5,990 bases of DNA from Actinomycetes bacterium (GTDB taxonomy: Bacteria; Actinomycetota; Thermoleophilia; Solirubrobacterales; Solirubrobacteraceae), in contig JAEZDB010000277.1 of assembly GCA_023429855.1 (NCBI GenBank), positions 1 through 5,990 of the forward strand, given 5' to 3'. Each line of letters begins with the position of its first letter. The stretch's first letter is position 1. The position numbers and the translations under genes are program-made. Below, piece after piece: positions 1 to 4,976 of this stretch. Under the pieces are notes generated by a model. That model searched no databases, was not told the DNA's origin, and saw only the letters and a list, made by a program, of their open reading frames with translations.

Positions 1-1
1 G

Positions 2-73
2 CAGCAGCCCGGTCCGGGTGGCCACGGGAGCGGCCAGCAGCAGCCCGGCTCGGGCGGCAACGGCGGCGGGCAG
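2..73 (+). repeat. Two tandem 36-bp coding repeats (12-codon Gln/Gly linker)
   Basis: Positions 2-37 and 38-73 are in-frame 36-bp units that match at 29 of 36 positions by my hand alignment. Each starts CAGCAGCCCGG and ends in a CAG codon. A degenerate shorter unit (SGGQ) follows at 74-85. The array touches the window edge and may continue upstream. Four of the seven differences are synonymous (third-position), which suggests the amino-acid pattern is maintained after duplication. Confidence 0.8.
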
Positions 74-394
74 AGCGGCGGGCAGACGTCGCAACCGCGG
101 CTGAAGCTCACGCAACTTCGCGTCGACACGCGCGGCCGCGTACTGCTGCGTGTGACCGACCGCTCCGGCCGGGCGCTGCGGGTCAAGCTCCGGGTGAAGG
201 TCTCCGGAACGCGCGGCAAACAGCTCGGCACGCTGCGCGCAACGGTGAAGCTGAGGCGCGGCCGCTCCGCCGACGTGCGCATCGCTGGACTGCGGTCGAA
301 GGCGTCGCGCGGTACGCGGGTCCAGCTCAACGTCGAGGCCGACGGCGGCGCCGGCGTCACCGGCACCGCGAAACGCACCCTCAAGGTGCGCTGA
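2..394 (+). CDS. C-terminal part of a secreted/surface protein with a Gly/Gln-rich repeat linker (5' end outside window)
   Basis: The reading frame is open from the left edge and stops at TGA 392-394, so 130 residues are visible and the start lies upstream. Residues 1-28 are low-complexity Gln/Gly/Ser/Pro built from a 12-residue repeat (QQPGPGGHGSGQ, then QQPGSGGNGGGQ). From about residue 33 a basic, valine-rich region with alternating hydrophobic residues follows (RGRVLLRVTD, LRVKLRVKVSG, KQLGTLR, ending TLKVR), which looks like a beta-sandwich. No transmembrane helix or LPxTG sorting motif is visible at the C-terminus. Low-complexity linkers followed by such basic beta tails are common in exported proteins of Solirubrobacterales, so an extracellular location is inferred. 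The N-terminal functional domain is not in the window, so no activity can be assigned. The tail resembles the end of the CAP-like protein at 3471-4757. Confidence 0.8.
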   Translation, partial: QQPGPGGHGSGQQQPGSGGNGGGQSGGQTSQPRLKLTQLRVDTRGRVLLRVTDRSGRALRVKLRVKVSGTRGKQLGTLRATVKLRRGRSADVRIAGLRSKASRGTRVQLNVEADGGAGVTGTAKRTLKVR

Positions 395-414
395 GCACCC
401 GCTGCCCACCTCCG

Positions 415-430
415 CCCGCCGAGCGGCGGG
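415..430 (+). terminator. GC hairpin after the first gene, terminator candidate
   Basis: CCCGCC at 415-420 and GGCGGG at 425-430 form a perfect 6-bp stem with a GAGC loop, 20 nt after the stop codon. No U-tract follows, as is common for terminator-like hairpins in high-GC actinobacteria. It separates the first gene from the promoter candidate at 441. Confidence 0.5.
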
Positions 431-440
431 GAGCCAGGCG

Positions 441-446
441 TACCGT
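441..446 (+). promoter_or_regulatory. -10 hexamer TACCGT, leaderless promoter candidate
   Basis: TACCGT fits the actinobacterial -10 pattern TANNNT and ends 6 nt before the ATG at 453. That spacing would place the transcription start at or next to the A of the start codon. No Shine-Dalgarno sequence is seen in this gap, which agrees with a leaderless mRNA. No clear -35 was found. Confidence 0.5.
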
Positions 447-452
447 CGGTCT

Positions 453-674
453 ATGACCATCGGTGGCTCGCTCTTCCTCATCGCCCTCGGCGCGATCCTC
501 TACTTCGCGGTCGACGCGACCGTCAGCGGACTCGAGATCACGACCGTCGGCCTGATCCTGATGATCGTCGGGATCGTCGGGCTGGTGCTCGGCTTCCTCG
601 TCTACGGTCGCGCGCGCCGGGTCGACGCCGTCGCAGTACGCGACGTCCGCGAGCCGCGGGACCCGCTGGTCTAG
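453..674 (+). CDS. Small two-helix membrane protein, DUF6458-type
   Basis: The protein has 73 residues. It starts MTIGGSLFLIALGAILYFAV, followed by a short polar hinge (DATVSGLEITT), a second hydrophobic stretch at about residues 30-49 (rich in Ile, Val, Leu and Gly), and a charged tail (ARRVDAVAVRDVREPRDPLV). This layout of two helices around a short D-x-x-x-x-G loop, with the start MTIG, matches my recollection of the actinobacterial DUF6458 family of unknown function; I could not run a profile search. Hairpin topology with both ends in the cytoplasm is inferred from the basic residues just after helix 2. The ATG is supported by a -10-like TACCGT 6 nt upstream and by the absence of an in-frame start giving a better N-terminus. 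A strong hairpin follows the gene, so it is probably transcribed alone. Confidence 0.85.
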   Translation: MTIGGSLFLIALGAILYFAVDATVSGLEITTVGLILMIVGIVGLVLGFLVYGRARRVDAVAVRDVREPRDPLV

Positions 675-690
675 GCGTCGAGCCGGACCG

Positions 691-714
691 CCCGGACGCG
701 CTGATGCGTCTGGG
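691..714 (+). terminator. Strong 10-bp hairpin after the DUF6458 gene
   Basis: The arms 691-700 and 705-714 pair over 10 positions, including two G-U pairs, around a CTGA loop. The core is GACGC at 695-699 with GCGTC at 706-710, and the outer CCC pairs with GGG. It begins 17 nt after the stop codon and lacks a U-tract. It is the most stable simple hairpin seen in the window and is a good terminator candidate. Confidence 0.6.
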
Positions 715-737
715 CAGACCGAGCGGGTCGCCGCTGC

Positions 738-743
738 GATGAT
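738..743 (+). promoter_or_regulatory. -10-like GATGAT, leaderless promoter candidate for the Nudix gene
   Basis: GATGAT has A at position 2 and T at position 6, and ends exactly 7 nt before the ATG at 751. The same geometry is seen before the genes at 453, 1401 and 2191. If it is used, translation starts at 751 and not at the in-frame ATG at 739, which lies inside this hexamer. The T at position 1 is missing, so support is weaker than for the other sites. Confidence 0.35.
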
Positions 744-750
744 CCGCTCC

Positions 751-1335
751 ATGCACGACGAGCCGCCGATCAAGACGACCTCCAGCCGCGTCGTCTTCCA
801 GAGCCGGTGGACGACGCTCCGCGAGGACGAGATCGAGCGGCCCGGCGGTCTCACCGGGAGTTACGCCGTCATCGAGAAGCGCCGCGCCGCGCTCGTGGTG
901 CCGTGGGACGGCGAGCTGCTCTGGCTTGTGCGGCAGTGGCGTTACCCGACGGCCGCCTGGTCGATCGAGTTCCCCCAGGGCACGATCAGCGGCGCGCCCG
1001 ACGCGACCGCGCAGCCCGAGCACGACGAGGACCCCGAGACGGTGGCCCGCACCGAGCTGCGCGAAGAGCTCGGCTTCACGGCAGGCACCCTCAAGCACCT
1101 TGGGGCCGTCGCCTTCGCGCCCGGCATCTCGAATCAGTTCTGCGACCTCTGGCTCGCCACCGACCTCACCCAGGGCGAGGCGGAGCCAGAGCCCGAGGAG
1201 GTCGGCCTCATCACGCCGTGGCCGGTGACCCCCGAAGAGTTCGACGAGCTGCTGGCCACCGGCCTGATCACCGACGCGGCCACGCTCGCCGCGTGGGCGT
1301 TCGTCAGCCGCCGCTCGCTGCCGCTCTCGCGGTAG
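751..1335 (+). CDS. Nudix hydrolase, ADP-ribose pyrophosphatase-like
   Basis: A protein of 194 residues, predicted to cleave a nucleoside diphosphate linked to another moiety; ADP-ribose or a nucleotide sugar is the likely substrate. The N-terminal strand region (SSRVVFQSRWTTLREDEIERP) and the core RRAALVVPW..WLVRQWRYP..WSIEFPQG match the ADP-ribose pyrophosphatase group, where a QYRYP-type strand and an E-x-P-x-G motif precede the Nudix box. The helix motif is present as TELREELGF at residues 101-109, keeping E102, E105 and E106 for metal binding. The usual Arg of REUXEE is Thr101, and the gap from the motif Gly (77) to its first Glu (93) is 15 residues, not 5. EPEEVG at about 147-152 supplies the later acidic residues of this group. 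A longer start at 739 adds four residues; I chose 751 for its -10 spacing. It appears cytoplasmic and monocistronic. The exact substrate cannot be read from sequence. Confidence 0.88.
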   Translation: MHDEPPIKTTSSRVVFQSRWTTLREDEIERPGGLTGSYAVIEKRRAALVVPWDGELLWLVRQWRYPTAAWSIEFPQGTISGAPDATAQPEHDEDPETVARTELREELGFTAGTLKHLGAVAFAPGISNQFCDLWLATDLTQGEAEPEPEEVGLITPWPVTPEEFDELLATGLITDAATLAAWAFVSRRSLPLSR

Positions 1336-1370
1336 AACGCGGCCGCCAACCCGTCTGGACGCCGCAGCTC

Positions 1371-1384
1371 CGGCGCCAACGCCG
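1371..1384 (+). terminator. Short GC hairpin after the Nudix gene, weak terminator candidate
   Basis: CGGCG at 1371-1375 and CGCCG at 1380-1384 form a 5-bp stem with a CCAA loop, located 35 nt after the stop codon and 3 nt before the next -10 candidate. In sequence this rich in G and C such a stem could occur by chance. Confidence 0.3.
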
Positions 1385-1387
1385 CGC

Positions 1388-1393
1388 TAGGGT
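1388..1393 (+). promoter_or_regulatory. -10 hexamer TAGGGT, leaderless promoter candidate
   Basis: TAGGGT fits TANNNT and ends 7 nt before the ATG at 1401. There is no purine-rich Shine-Dalgarno sequence in the gap (CCACCGC). This favours a transcript that begins at the start codon. Confidence 0.5.
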
Positions 1394-1400
1394 CCACCGC

Positions 1401-2015
1401 ATGGGGGCTTCTCGCACGCGTCGCACACTGCTCGGACTCGCTGCTGCGTCGGTGGCCGCCATCGCTGCCGCCGCGTTGCCGACGGTGTCGCCCGTCGCAG
1501 CCACCAGCGCGGTCGTGCCGCCCACTTGCACGTTGCCGACCACGCCCGTCAGCGATCCCGCCCCGGTCGAGCACAGCCGGATCAGCACGCCGACCGGCAC
1601 GTTCGTCCTCTCGGGCCGCTCCGGCGGCTGGAGCTACCAGGCCGCCGGGTGCCGTGCCGACGGCGCGCCGGTCGCCCTGACGAGCTACGTAGTCCTAAAG
1701 GCCCCAAAGTCGGCACGCTGGCTGGCGTACGTCGACAGCGTGAGCTACGGCGGTCGCGCGGTCATCGTCGACCTCGCCCTGCCCGCCACCGAGCGGCAGT
1801 TCGACCGCCTGCGCAAGCGTAGCCGCGCTCGCACCGTCGCGCGGCTGCCAAAGGTCAAGGGCACCGTCTACCTCACGAGTGCTCAGGCCCCCGCCTTCAC
1901 CACGTTCGCCAAGCGGATCGACGGCAAGAGCCCGACCCAGGCCGAGCGGACCGCCGCTGCCAATGCCGTGCTCGACGCCGGCGACCCGTTCGCCGACGGC
2001 ACGCCGCTGAACTGA
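1401..2015 (+). CDS. Small exported protein of unknown function with Tat-like signal peptide
   Basis: A protein of 204 residues that I do not recognise. Residues 1-34 form a clear signal peptide: a basic start with a twin-arginine-like TRRTLLG motif (6-12), an Ala-rich hydrophobic core (13-25), and a likely cleavage site near PVAA-TS (34/35). The Tat-like motif suggests export in folded form, but Sec export is not excluded. The mature part has two cysteines (43 and 84) that could form a disulfide, beta-like stretches (GTFVLSGRSGGWSYQ, ALTSYVVL, GRAVIVDLALP), and a basic, probably helical segment (TERQFDRLRKRSRARTVARL, about 134-153). The end is polar, without a membrane anchor. No catalytic motif is evident. 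The start at 1401 is supported by the signal peptide and the TAGGGT hexamer 7 nt upstream; the frame stays open far upstream only because it shadows the Nudix gene. Confidence 0.82.
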   Translation: MGASRTRRTLLGLAAASVAAIAAAALPTVSPVAATSAVVPPTCTLPTTPVSDPAPVEHSRISTPTGTFVLSGRSGGWSYQAAGCRADGAPVALTSYVVLKAPKSARWLAYVDSVSYGGRAVIVDLALPATERQFDRLRKRSRARTVARLPKVKGTVYLTSAQAPAFTTFAKRIDGKSPTQAERTAAANAVLDAGDPFADGTPLN

Positions 2016-2062
2016 CGCGCGCGGCGCGGCCACCGCCCTGCGGCCACGCCTGCAACAAGAAT

Positions 2063-2144
2063 CCCCAAACCGGGGCAGCGCCTTGGCGCCCCTGAACTCC
2101 CTGCTGTTTGCGGGCTTTGGCGGCGGCTAGCACACGGCGCTGCC
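2063..2144 (+). other. Cluster of competing RNA hairpins between the exported-protein gene and purB
   Basis: The stretch 2016-2190 (175 nt) has no gene of its own. GGGG at 2072-2075 can pair with CCCC at 2063-2066. Alternatively 2072-2082 folds with 2085-2092 (GCGCC/GGCGC inner stem plus outer GGG/CCC). A third option pairs GGCAGCGCC at 2074-2082 perfectly with GGCGCTGCC at 2136-2144. A further bulged hairpin (CCC-T-GC with GC-GGG) lies at 2099-2114, followed by CTTTGG. One or more of these may be the terminator of the upstream gene; switching between them is speculative. GCGGCCAC also occurs twice, at 2026-2033 and 2040-2047. Confidence 0.4.
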
Positions 2145-2177
2145 ACAAACGACCGTGCACGGACGGGTGGCGTACGT

Positions 2178-2183
2178 CAATAT
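2178..2183 (+). promoter_or_regulatory. -10-like CAATAT, leaderless promoter candidate for purB
   Basis: CAATAT matches the -10 consensus at A2, A5 and T6 and ends 7 nt before the GTG at 2191. It sits in the only AT-rich patch of the gap. The spacing matches the three upstream gene starts and supports GTG 2191 over ATG 2182 as the purB start, because the ATG would lie inside the promoter element. Confidence 0.4.
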
Positions 2184-2190
2184 GCCGGGC

Positions 2191-3474
2191 GTGATCGAGC
2201 GTTACACACGCCCGGCTCTCGGATCCATCTGGACCGACCAGGCCAAGATGGAAGCCTGGCGCGTGGTCGAAGTCGCGGCCTGCGAAGAGATGGACGGGCC
2301 CACGCCCGCAGAGCTTGAGGCCATCCGCGGAGCCACCTTCACCGTCGAGGCGGCGAAAGAGCGGGAGAAGGTCACCGACCACGACGTCGCTGCCTTCGTC
2401 GACGTCCTCAGCGACGGGCTTGGCGAGGCCGGCCGCTGGATCCACTTCGGCCTCACGTCGTCCGACGTGCTCGACACCGCCCTTGCGCTGCAGATCCGCG
2501 ACGCCGGCGCCCTCGTGATCAAGGGCGCCAAGGCCTACCGCGACGCGCTCGTCGCCCAGGCGCGCACCCACGTCGACACGCTCTGCACCGGCCGCACGCA
2601 CGGCGTCCACGCCGAGCCCACCACCTTCGGCATCAAGCTCGCCGGCTACGCCTTCGAGGCGCACCGCAACGTGGAGCGCCTCGAGCGCGCGTTCGAGCAG
2701 GCTGCGGTCGGGGCAATCTCCGGCGCCGTCGGCACATACTCCGCGACCAGCCCCGACTACGAGGCGCGCGTCCTCGCCCGCCTGGGTCTGAAGTCCGAGC
2801 AGGTCTCCACGCAGGTCGTCCCGCGCGACCGCCACGCCGAGGTGCTGCAGGCGATCTCGCTCGCCGGCGCCGGCCTCGAGCGCTTCGCGACCGAGTTCCG
2901 CCACCTGCAGCGCACCGAGGTGCGCGAGGTCGAGGAGCCGTTCAAGAAGGGCCAAAAGGGCTCGAGCGCGATGCCGCACAAGCGCAACCCGATCACGAGC
3001 GAGCGGATCACCGGTCTTGCACGCGTGCTCAGAGGGTATGCGCAGGCCGGCGTCGAAAACGTCGCACTCTGGCACGAACGCGACATCAGCCACTCCGGTG
3101 CTGAGCGCGTGATCCTCCCCGACGCGACCATCCTCCTCGACTACGCCCAGTCCCTCGCCCTCCGCCTCGCGGACGGCATGGTCGTGCACTCTGACCGCAT
3201 GCGCGAGAACATCGAGCTCACCTACGGCGCGATGTTCAGCCAGCGCCTGCTGCTCGCGCTGATCAACAACCCAGATCACCCCCTCGTCCGGGACGACGCC
3301 TATCGTGTCGCGCAGGAACTCGCCCAGCGCGCGTGGGACACCCGCACCCCATTGCGCGAGCTAGCTGCCGCCGACGAGCGCTGCGCTGGCCTGGATCTCG
3401 ACACGGTCTTCGACATCACCTTCTACTCACGTCACGCCGCCGAGATCGTCGGTCGCCTGGAGCAGATCGCGTGA
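2191..3474 (+). CDS. purB: Adenylosuccinate lyase
   Basis: A cytoplasmic enzyme of purine synthesis. It removes fumarate from SAICAR and from adenylosuccinate, giving AICAR and AMP. With the GTG start it has 427 residues, close to the roughly 430 of Bacillus-type PurB. Family landmarks appear in order: the N-terminal IERYTRP; TDHDVAAF with His64; TSSDVLDT at 89-96; GRTHGVHAEPTTFG from residue 134, whose His137 corresponds to the catalytic acid; and the fumarate-lyase signature GSSAMPHKRNP at 257-267 with the mobile-loop serines 258/259 and Lys264/Asn266. ALWHERDISHSGAER follows, as usual. All key residues are intact, so the enzyme should be active. ATG 2182 (MPG extension) or GTG 2155 are alternative starts; 2191 gives the canonical N-terminus. 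The stop overlaps the next gene's start as GTGA. No other pur gene is in the window. Confidence 0.96.
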   Translation: MIERYTRPALGSIWTDQAKMEAWRVVEVAACEEMDGPTPAELEAIRGATFTVEAAKEREKVTDHDVAAFVDVLSDGLGEAGRWIHFGLTSSDVLDTALALQIRDAGALVIKGAKAYRDALVAQARTHVDTLCTGRTHGVHAEPTTFGIKLAGYAFEAHRNVERLERAFEQAAVGAISGAVGTYSATSPDYEARVLARLGLKSEQVSTQVVPRDRHAEVLQAISLAGAGLERFATEFRHLQRTEVREVEEPFKKGQKGSSAMPHKRNPITSERITGLARVLRGYAQAGVENVALWHERDISHSGAERVILPDATILLDYAQSLALRLADGMVVHSDRMRENIELTYGAMFSQRLLLALINNPDHPLVRDDAYRVAQELAQRAWDTRTPLRELAAADERCAGLDLDTVFDITFYSRHAAEIVGRLEQIA

Positions 3475-4757
3475 GCCGCCGGCGCGCGTACGCCTCGCTC
3501 GCGGGTATCGCCACCCTGGCGAGCATCCCCGTCGCTACCGCAAGCGGCGACGCGCGCAGCATCCTCGGTGCCGTGAACTACGAGCGCCAGATGGCTGGCA
3601 TCGACGCGCTCACCACGAGCAAGCCGCTGGAGAACGGGTGCGTGCGTCACGCGCTCTACATGAACCAGAACAGCGTCCTCACGCACAACGAGAGCGCCGG
3701 CGCCGCGGGCTTCACGAGCGAGGGCGCGTTCTACGGCACCAAGGCCGTGCTGGCCCGCAACACCACCGGGTTCACGTCGAACCCGTGGAAGTACGCGCCG
3801 TTCCACGAGTTCCAGGTCCTGCACCCGTGGCTCACGCAGACGGGCATCGGCGTCAGCGGCAACTACGCCTGCATGGTCACGCTCGGCGAGCGTCCCGGTG
3901 GCATGGGCGACGACATCAGGCTGATCACCGCCCCCGGCACGGGCCAGTTTGTGCGGCCGGCCGAGGTCGCGCGCGAAGCGCCGTTCACGCCGGGCGAAGA
4001 GTTCGGGATCCCGCAGGGCACCAAGACCGGGCCGCACATCTACGTCTACGCCGTCGGCCCGCAGCGCTTCCCGAACGTCGCGGTCCGCTCCGCGACGCTT
4101 ACCGCGTCCGACGACGGCAGCGAAGCGCCGCTGCGCTGGGTCGACGCCAACAGCCCGCGGTCCGGCCGCTACCTCGACGGCGGGGCGATCCTCATCCCGA
4201 CGTCGCCGCTCAAGGAAGGCGTCGTCTACAACCTGCGCGTCGAAGCCGAGACGACCAGCTCCAGCGGCCAGACCGTGCGCATCAGCCGTACGACGAGCTT
4301 CACCACCGGCCCCGACGAGTCCGAACTTGCCGAGTCGGCGGAGACGAACGACACCGTCACGGCAGCCTCGTCGAACCGCCCCTCGGCCTCCGCGCCGGCG
4401 ACGTCGGGCAAGCCGAAGCCGAACTCCGCCGTGATCGGCGCCGACGGCCAAGCCAAGCTCGCCGTCTCCCTCGCCTGGAGCAATCACGGCAAGGGCCTGC
4501 GCGTGCGCATCCAGTGCCAGAGCGCGACCGTGCGCTGCGAGGGCCCGATGCGTGTGCTCGTGCGCAAGCGCGGCAACAAGCTCGGCAAGCTGCGCTTCAA
4601 GGCGCGCAAGGGTCCGCTCAAGCTGAGCTTGGCCCCGGGCCGCCAGATCGTCCGTCGCATCAAGATGACGAACGTGCAGCAGCACCACGGCAAGAAGCGC
4701 GGCTTCTCCGTGCGCTGGGGTGGCAGCACCCCGATTCGCGTCACCGCGAAGAAGTAG
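3471..4757 (+). CDS. Secreted CAP/SCP-like domain protein with Ig-like region and basic C-terminal module
   Basis: A protein of 428 residues from a GTG start overlapping the purB stop by 4 bp (GTGA). The frame extends further upstream, but the signal peptide begins exactly here: basic VSRRR, a hydrophobic core to about residue 24, and cleavage near TA-SG. Residues 30-140 look like a CAP (SCP/PR-1) domain: LGAVNYERQMAGIDALTTS resembles the first helix, C57-VRHALYM the second, and PFHEFQVLHPWLTQTGIGV the typical G-H-R..NPxLTEVGVGV segment, followed by a strand with C134. Cys57 and Cys134 may form a disulfide. His60 and His112 could be cavity histidines, but the conserved glutamates (the GEN motif) are not apparent, so this may be a binding protein and not an enzyme. 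About 200-280 resembles an Ig-like fold (EGVVYNLRVEAE). A Ser/Pro/Thr linker (282-318) leads to a basic beta module (319-428) with Cys349/Cys356. An extracellular role is inferred. Confidence 0.85.
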   Translation: MSRRRAYASLAGIATLASIPVATASGDARSILGAVNYERQMAGIDALTTSKPLENGCVRHALYMNQNSVLTHNESAGAAGFTSEGAFYGTKAVLARNTTGFTSNPWKYAPFHEFQVLHPWLTQTGIGVSGNYACMVTLGERPGGMGDDIRLITAPGTGQFVRPAEVAREAPFTPGEEFGIPQGTKTGPHIYVYAVGPQRFPNVAVRSATLTASDDGSEAPLRWVDANSPRSGRYLDGGAILIPTSPLKEGVVYNLRVEAETTSSSGQTVRISRTTSFTTGPDESELAESAETNDTVTAASSNRPSASAPATSGKPKPNSAVIGADGQAKLAVSLAWSNHGKGLRVRIQCQSATVRCEGPMRVLVRKRGNKLGKLRFKARKGPLKLSLAPGRQIVRRIKMTNVQQHHGKKRGFSVRWGGSTPIRVTAKK

Positions 4758-4764
4758 CCCAGAC

Positions 4765-4780
4765 CGCCCGCCACCGGGCG
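4765..4780 (+). terminator. Terminator-like hairpin after the purB-CAP unit
   Basis: CGCCCG at 4765-4770 and CGGGCG at 4775-4780 form a perfect 6-bp stem with a CCAC loop, 8 nt after the CAP gene stop. A second stem follows: CGCCC 4795-4799 with GGGCG 4809-4813. Neither has a U-tract. Two hairpins in a row directly after a stop codon fit the end of a transcription unit. Confidence 0.55.
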
Positions 4781-4874
4781 CTGAGTGCACGTTCCGCCCG
4801 AGTTCTCAGGGCGCCGCGTCGGTCGCTGCCCGTGTCGACCCGAGTCCACGCTCTAAAAAGCAGACGAATGTACG

Positions 4875-4926
4875 ACGGCAGGCATTTGCCGTTCGCACGC
4901 TGTGTGTTTACCGTCGCTTTACGGCG
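4875..4926 (+). promoter_or_regulatory. Four TGCCGT-like half-sites in two inverted pairs, operator candidate
   Basis: ACGGCA (4875-4880) and TGCCGT (4887-4892) form a perfect inverted repeat with a 6-nt spacer. TACCGT (4909-4914) and ACGGCG (4921-4926) form a second pair in the opposite orientation, also with a 6-nt spacer; its core is CCGT/ACGG. The first pair overlaps the proposed -35 and the second covers the proposed -10 and start site. This placement is what a repressor or other dimeric regulator would use. No matching regulator gene is in the window. Confidence 0.4.
4886..4914 (+). promoter_or_regulatory. Sigma70-type promoter candidate for the diguanylate cyclase gene
   Basis: TTGCCG at 4886-4891 matches the -35 consensus at four of six positions. 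It is followed after exactly 17 nt by TACCGT at 4909-4914, the same -10 hexamer seen at 441-446. Transcription would start near 4921, leaving a leader of about 56 nt. The surrounding patch is visibly richer in A and T than the rest of the window. Confidence 0.45.
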
Positions 4927-4965
4927 CTGCTGTCCCCAGCGTCGAGCGCCCGGTTCCCGCCGGGC
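4922..4965 (+). other. Two tandem hairpins in the cyclase leader
   Basis: CGGCGCTG at 4922-4929 pairs with CAGCGTCG at 4937-4944 (8 bp, one G-U, 7-nt loop). GCCCGG at 4948-4953 pairs with CCGGGC at 4960-4965 (6 bp, 6-nt loop). The second ends 11 nt before the ATG at 4977, and no Shine-Dalgarno sequence is visible, so structure could affect ribosome access. The pattern does not match the c-di-GMP riboswitch sequences I know. Confidence 0.35.
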
Positions 4966-4976
4966 CGGTTACCCCT

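Noticed and set aside
538..1098. Minus-strand frame opposite the DUF6458 and Nudix genes
   Set aside because: Spans two real genes and a hairpin, and shows no recognisable protein features.
807..1400. Upstream extension of the exported-protein frame through the Nudix gene
   Set aside because: This part is Arg/Ala-rich shadow sequence of the Nudix gene; the signal peptide begins at ATG 1401.
2016..2190. tRNA or other known structured RNA in the pre-purB gap
   Set aside because: Checked both strands by eye for a T-arm (GTTCGA) and a cloverleaf and found none; it does not resemble SRP RNA or a purine riboswitch.
1897..3279. Long minus-strand open frame (460 codons) opposite purB
   Set aside because: purB on the + strand has full family motifs; antisense frames stay open because of the high GC third positions. 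The translation is Arg/Ala/Gly/Val-rich with no motif.
3333..3470. Upstream extension of the CAP-like frame into purB
   Set aside because: It would bury the signal peptide behind 46 Arg-rich residues that only shadow purB.
3432..4790. Long minus-strand open frame (452 codons) opposite the CAP-like gene
   Set aside because: It mirrors a + strand gene with signal peptide and CAP features. Composition (Ala, Arg, Asp and Gly in excess) is typical of a GC shadow frame.
4922..4976. c-di-GMP (GEMM) riboswitch before the cyclase gene
   Set aside because: The conserved GEMM core sequences are not present; only simple hairpins are seen.
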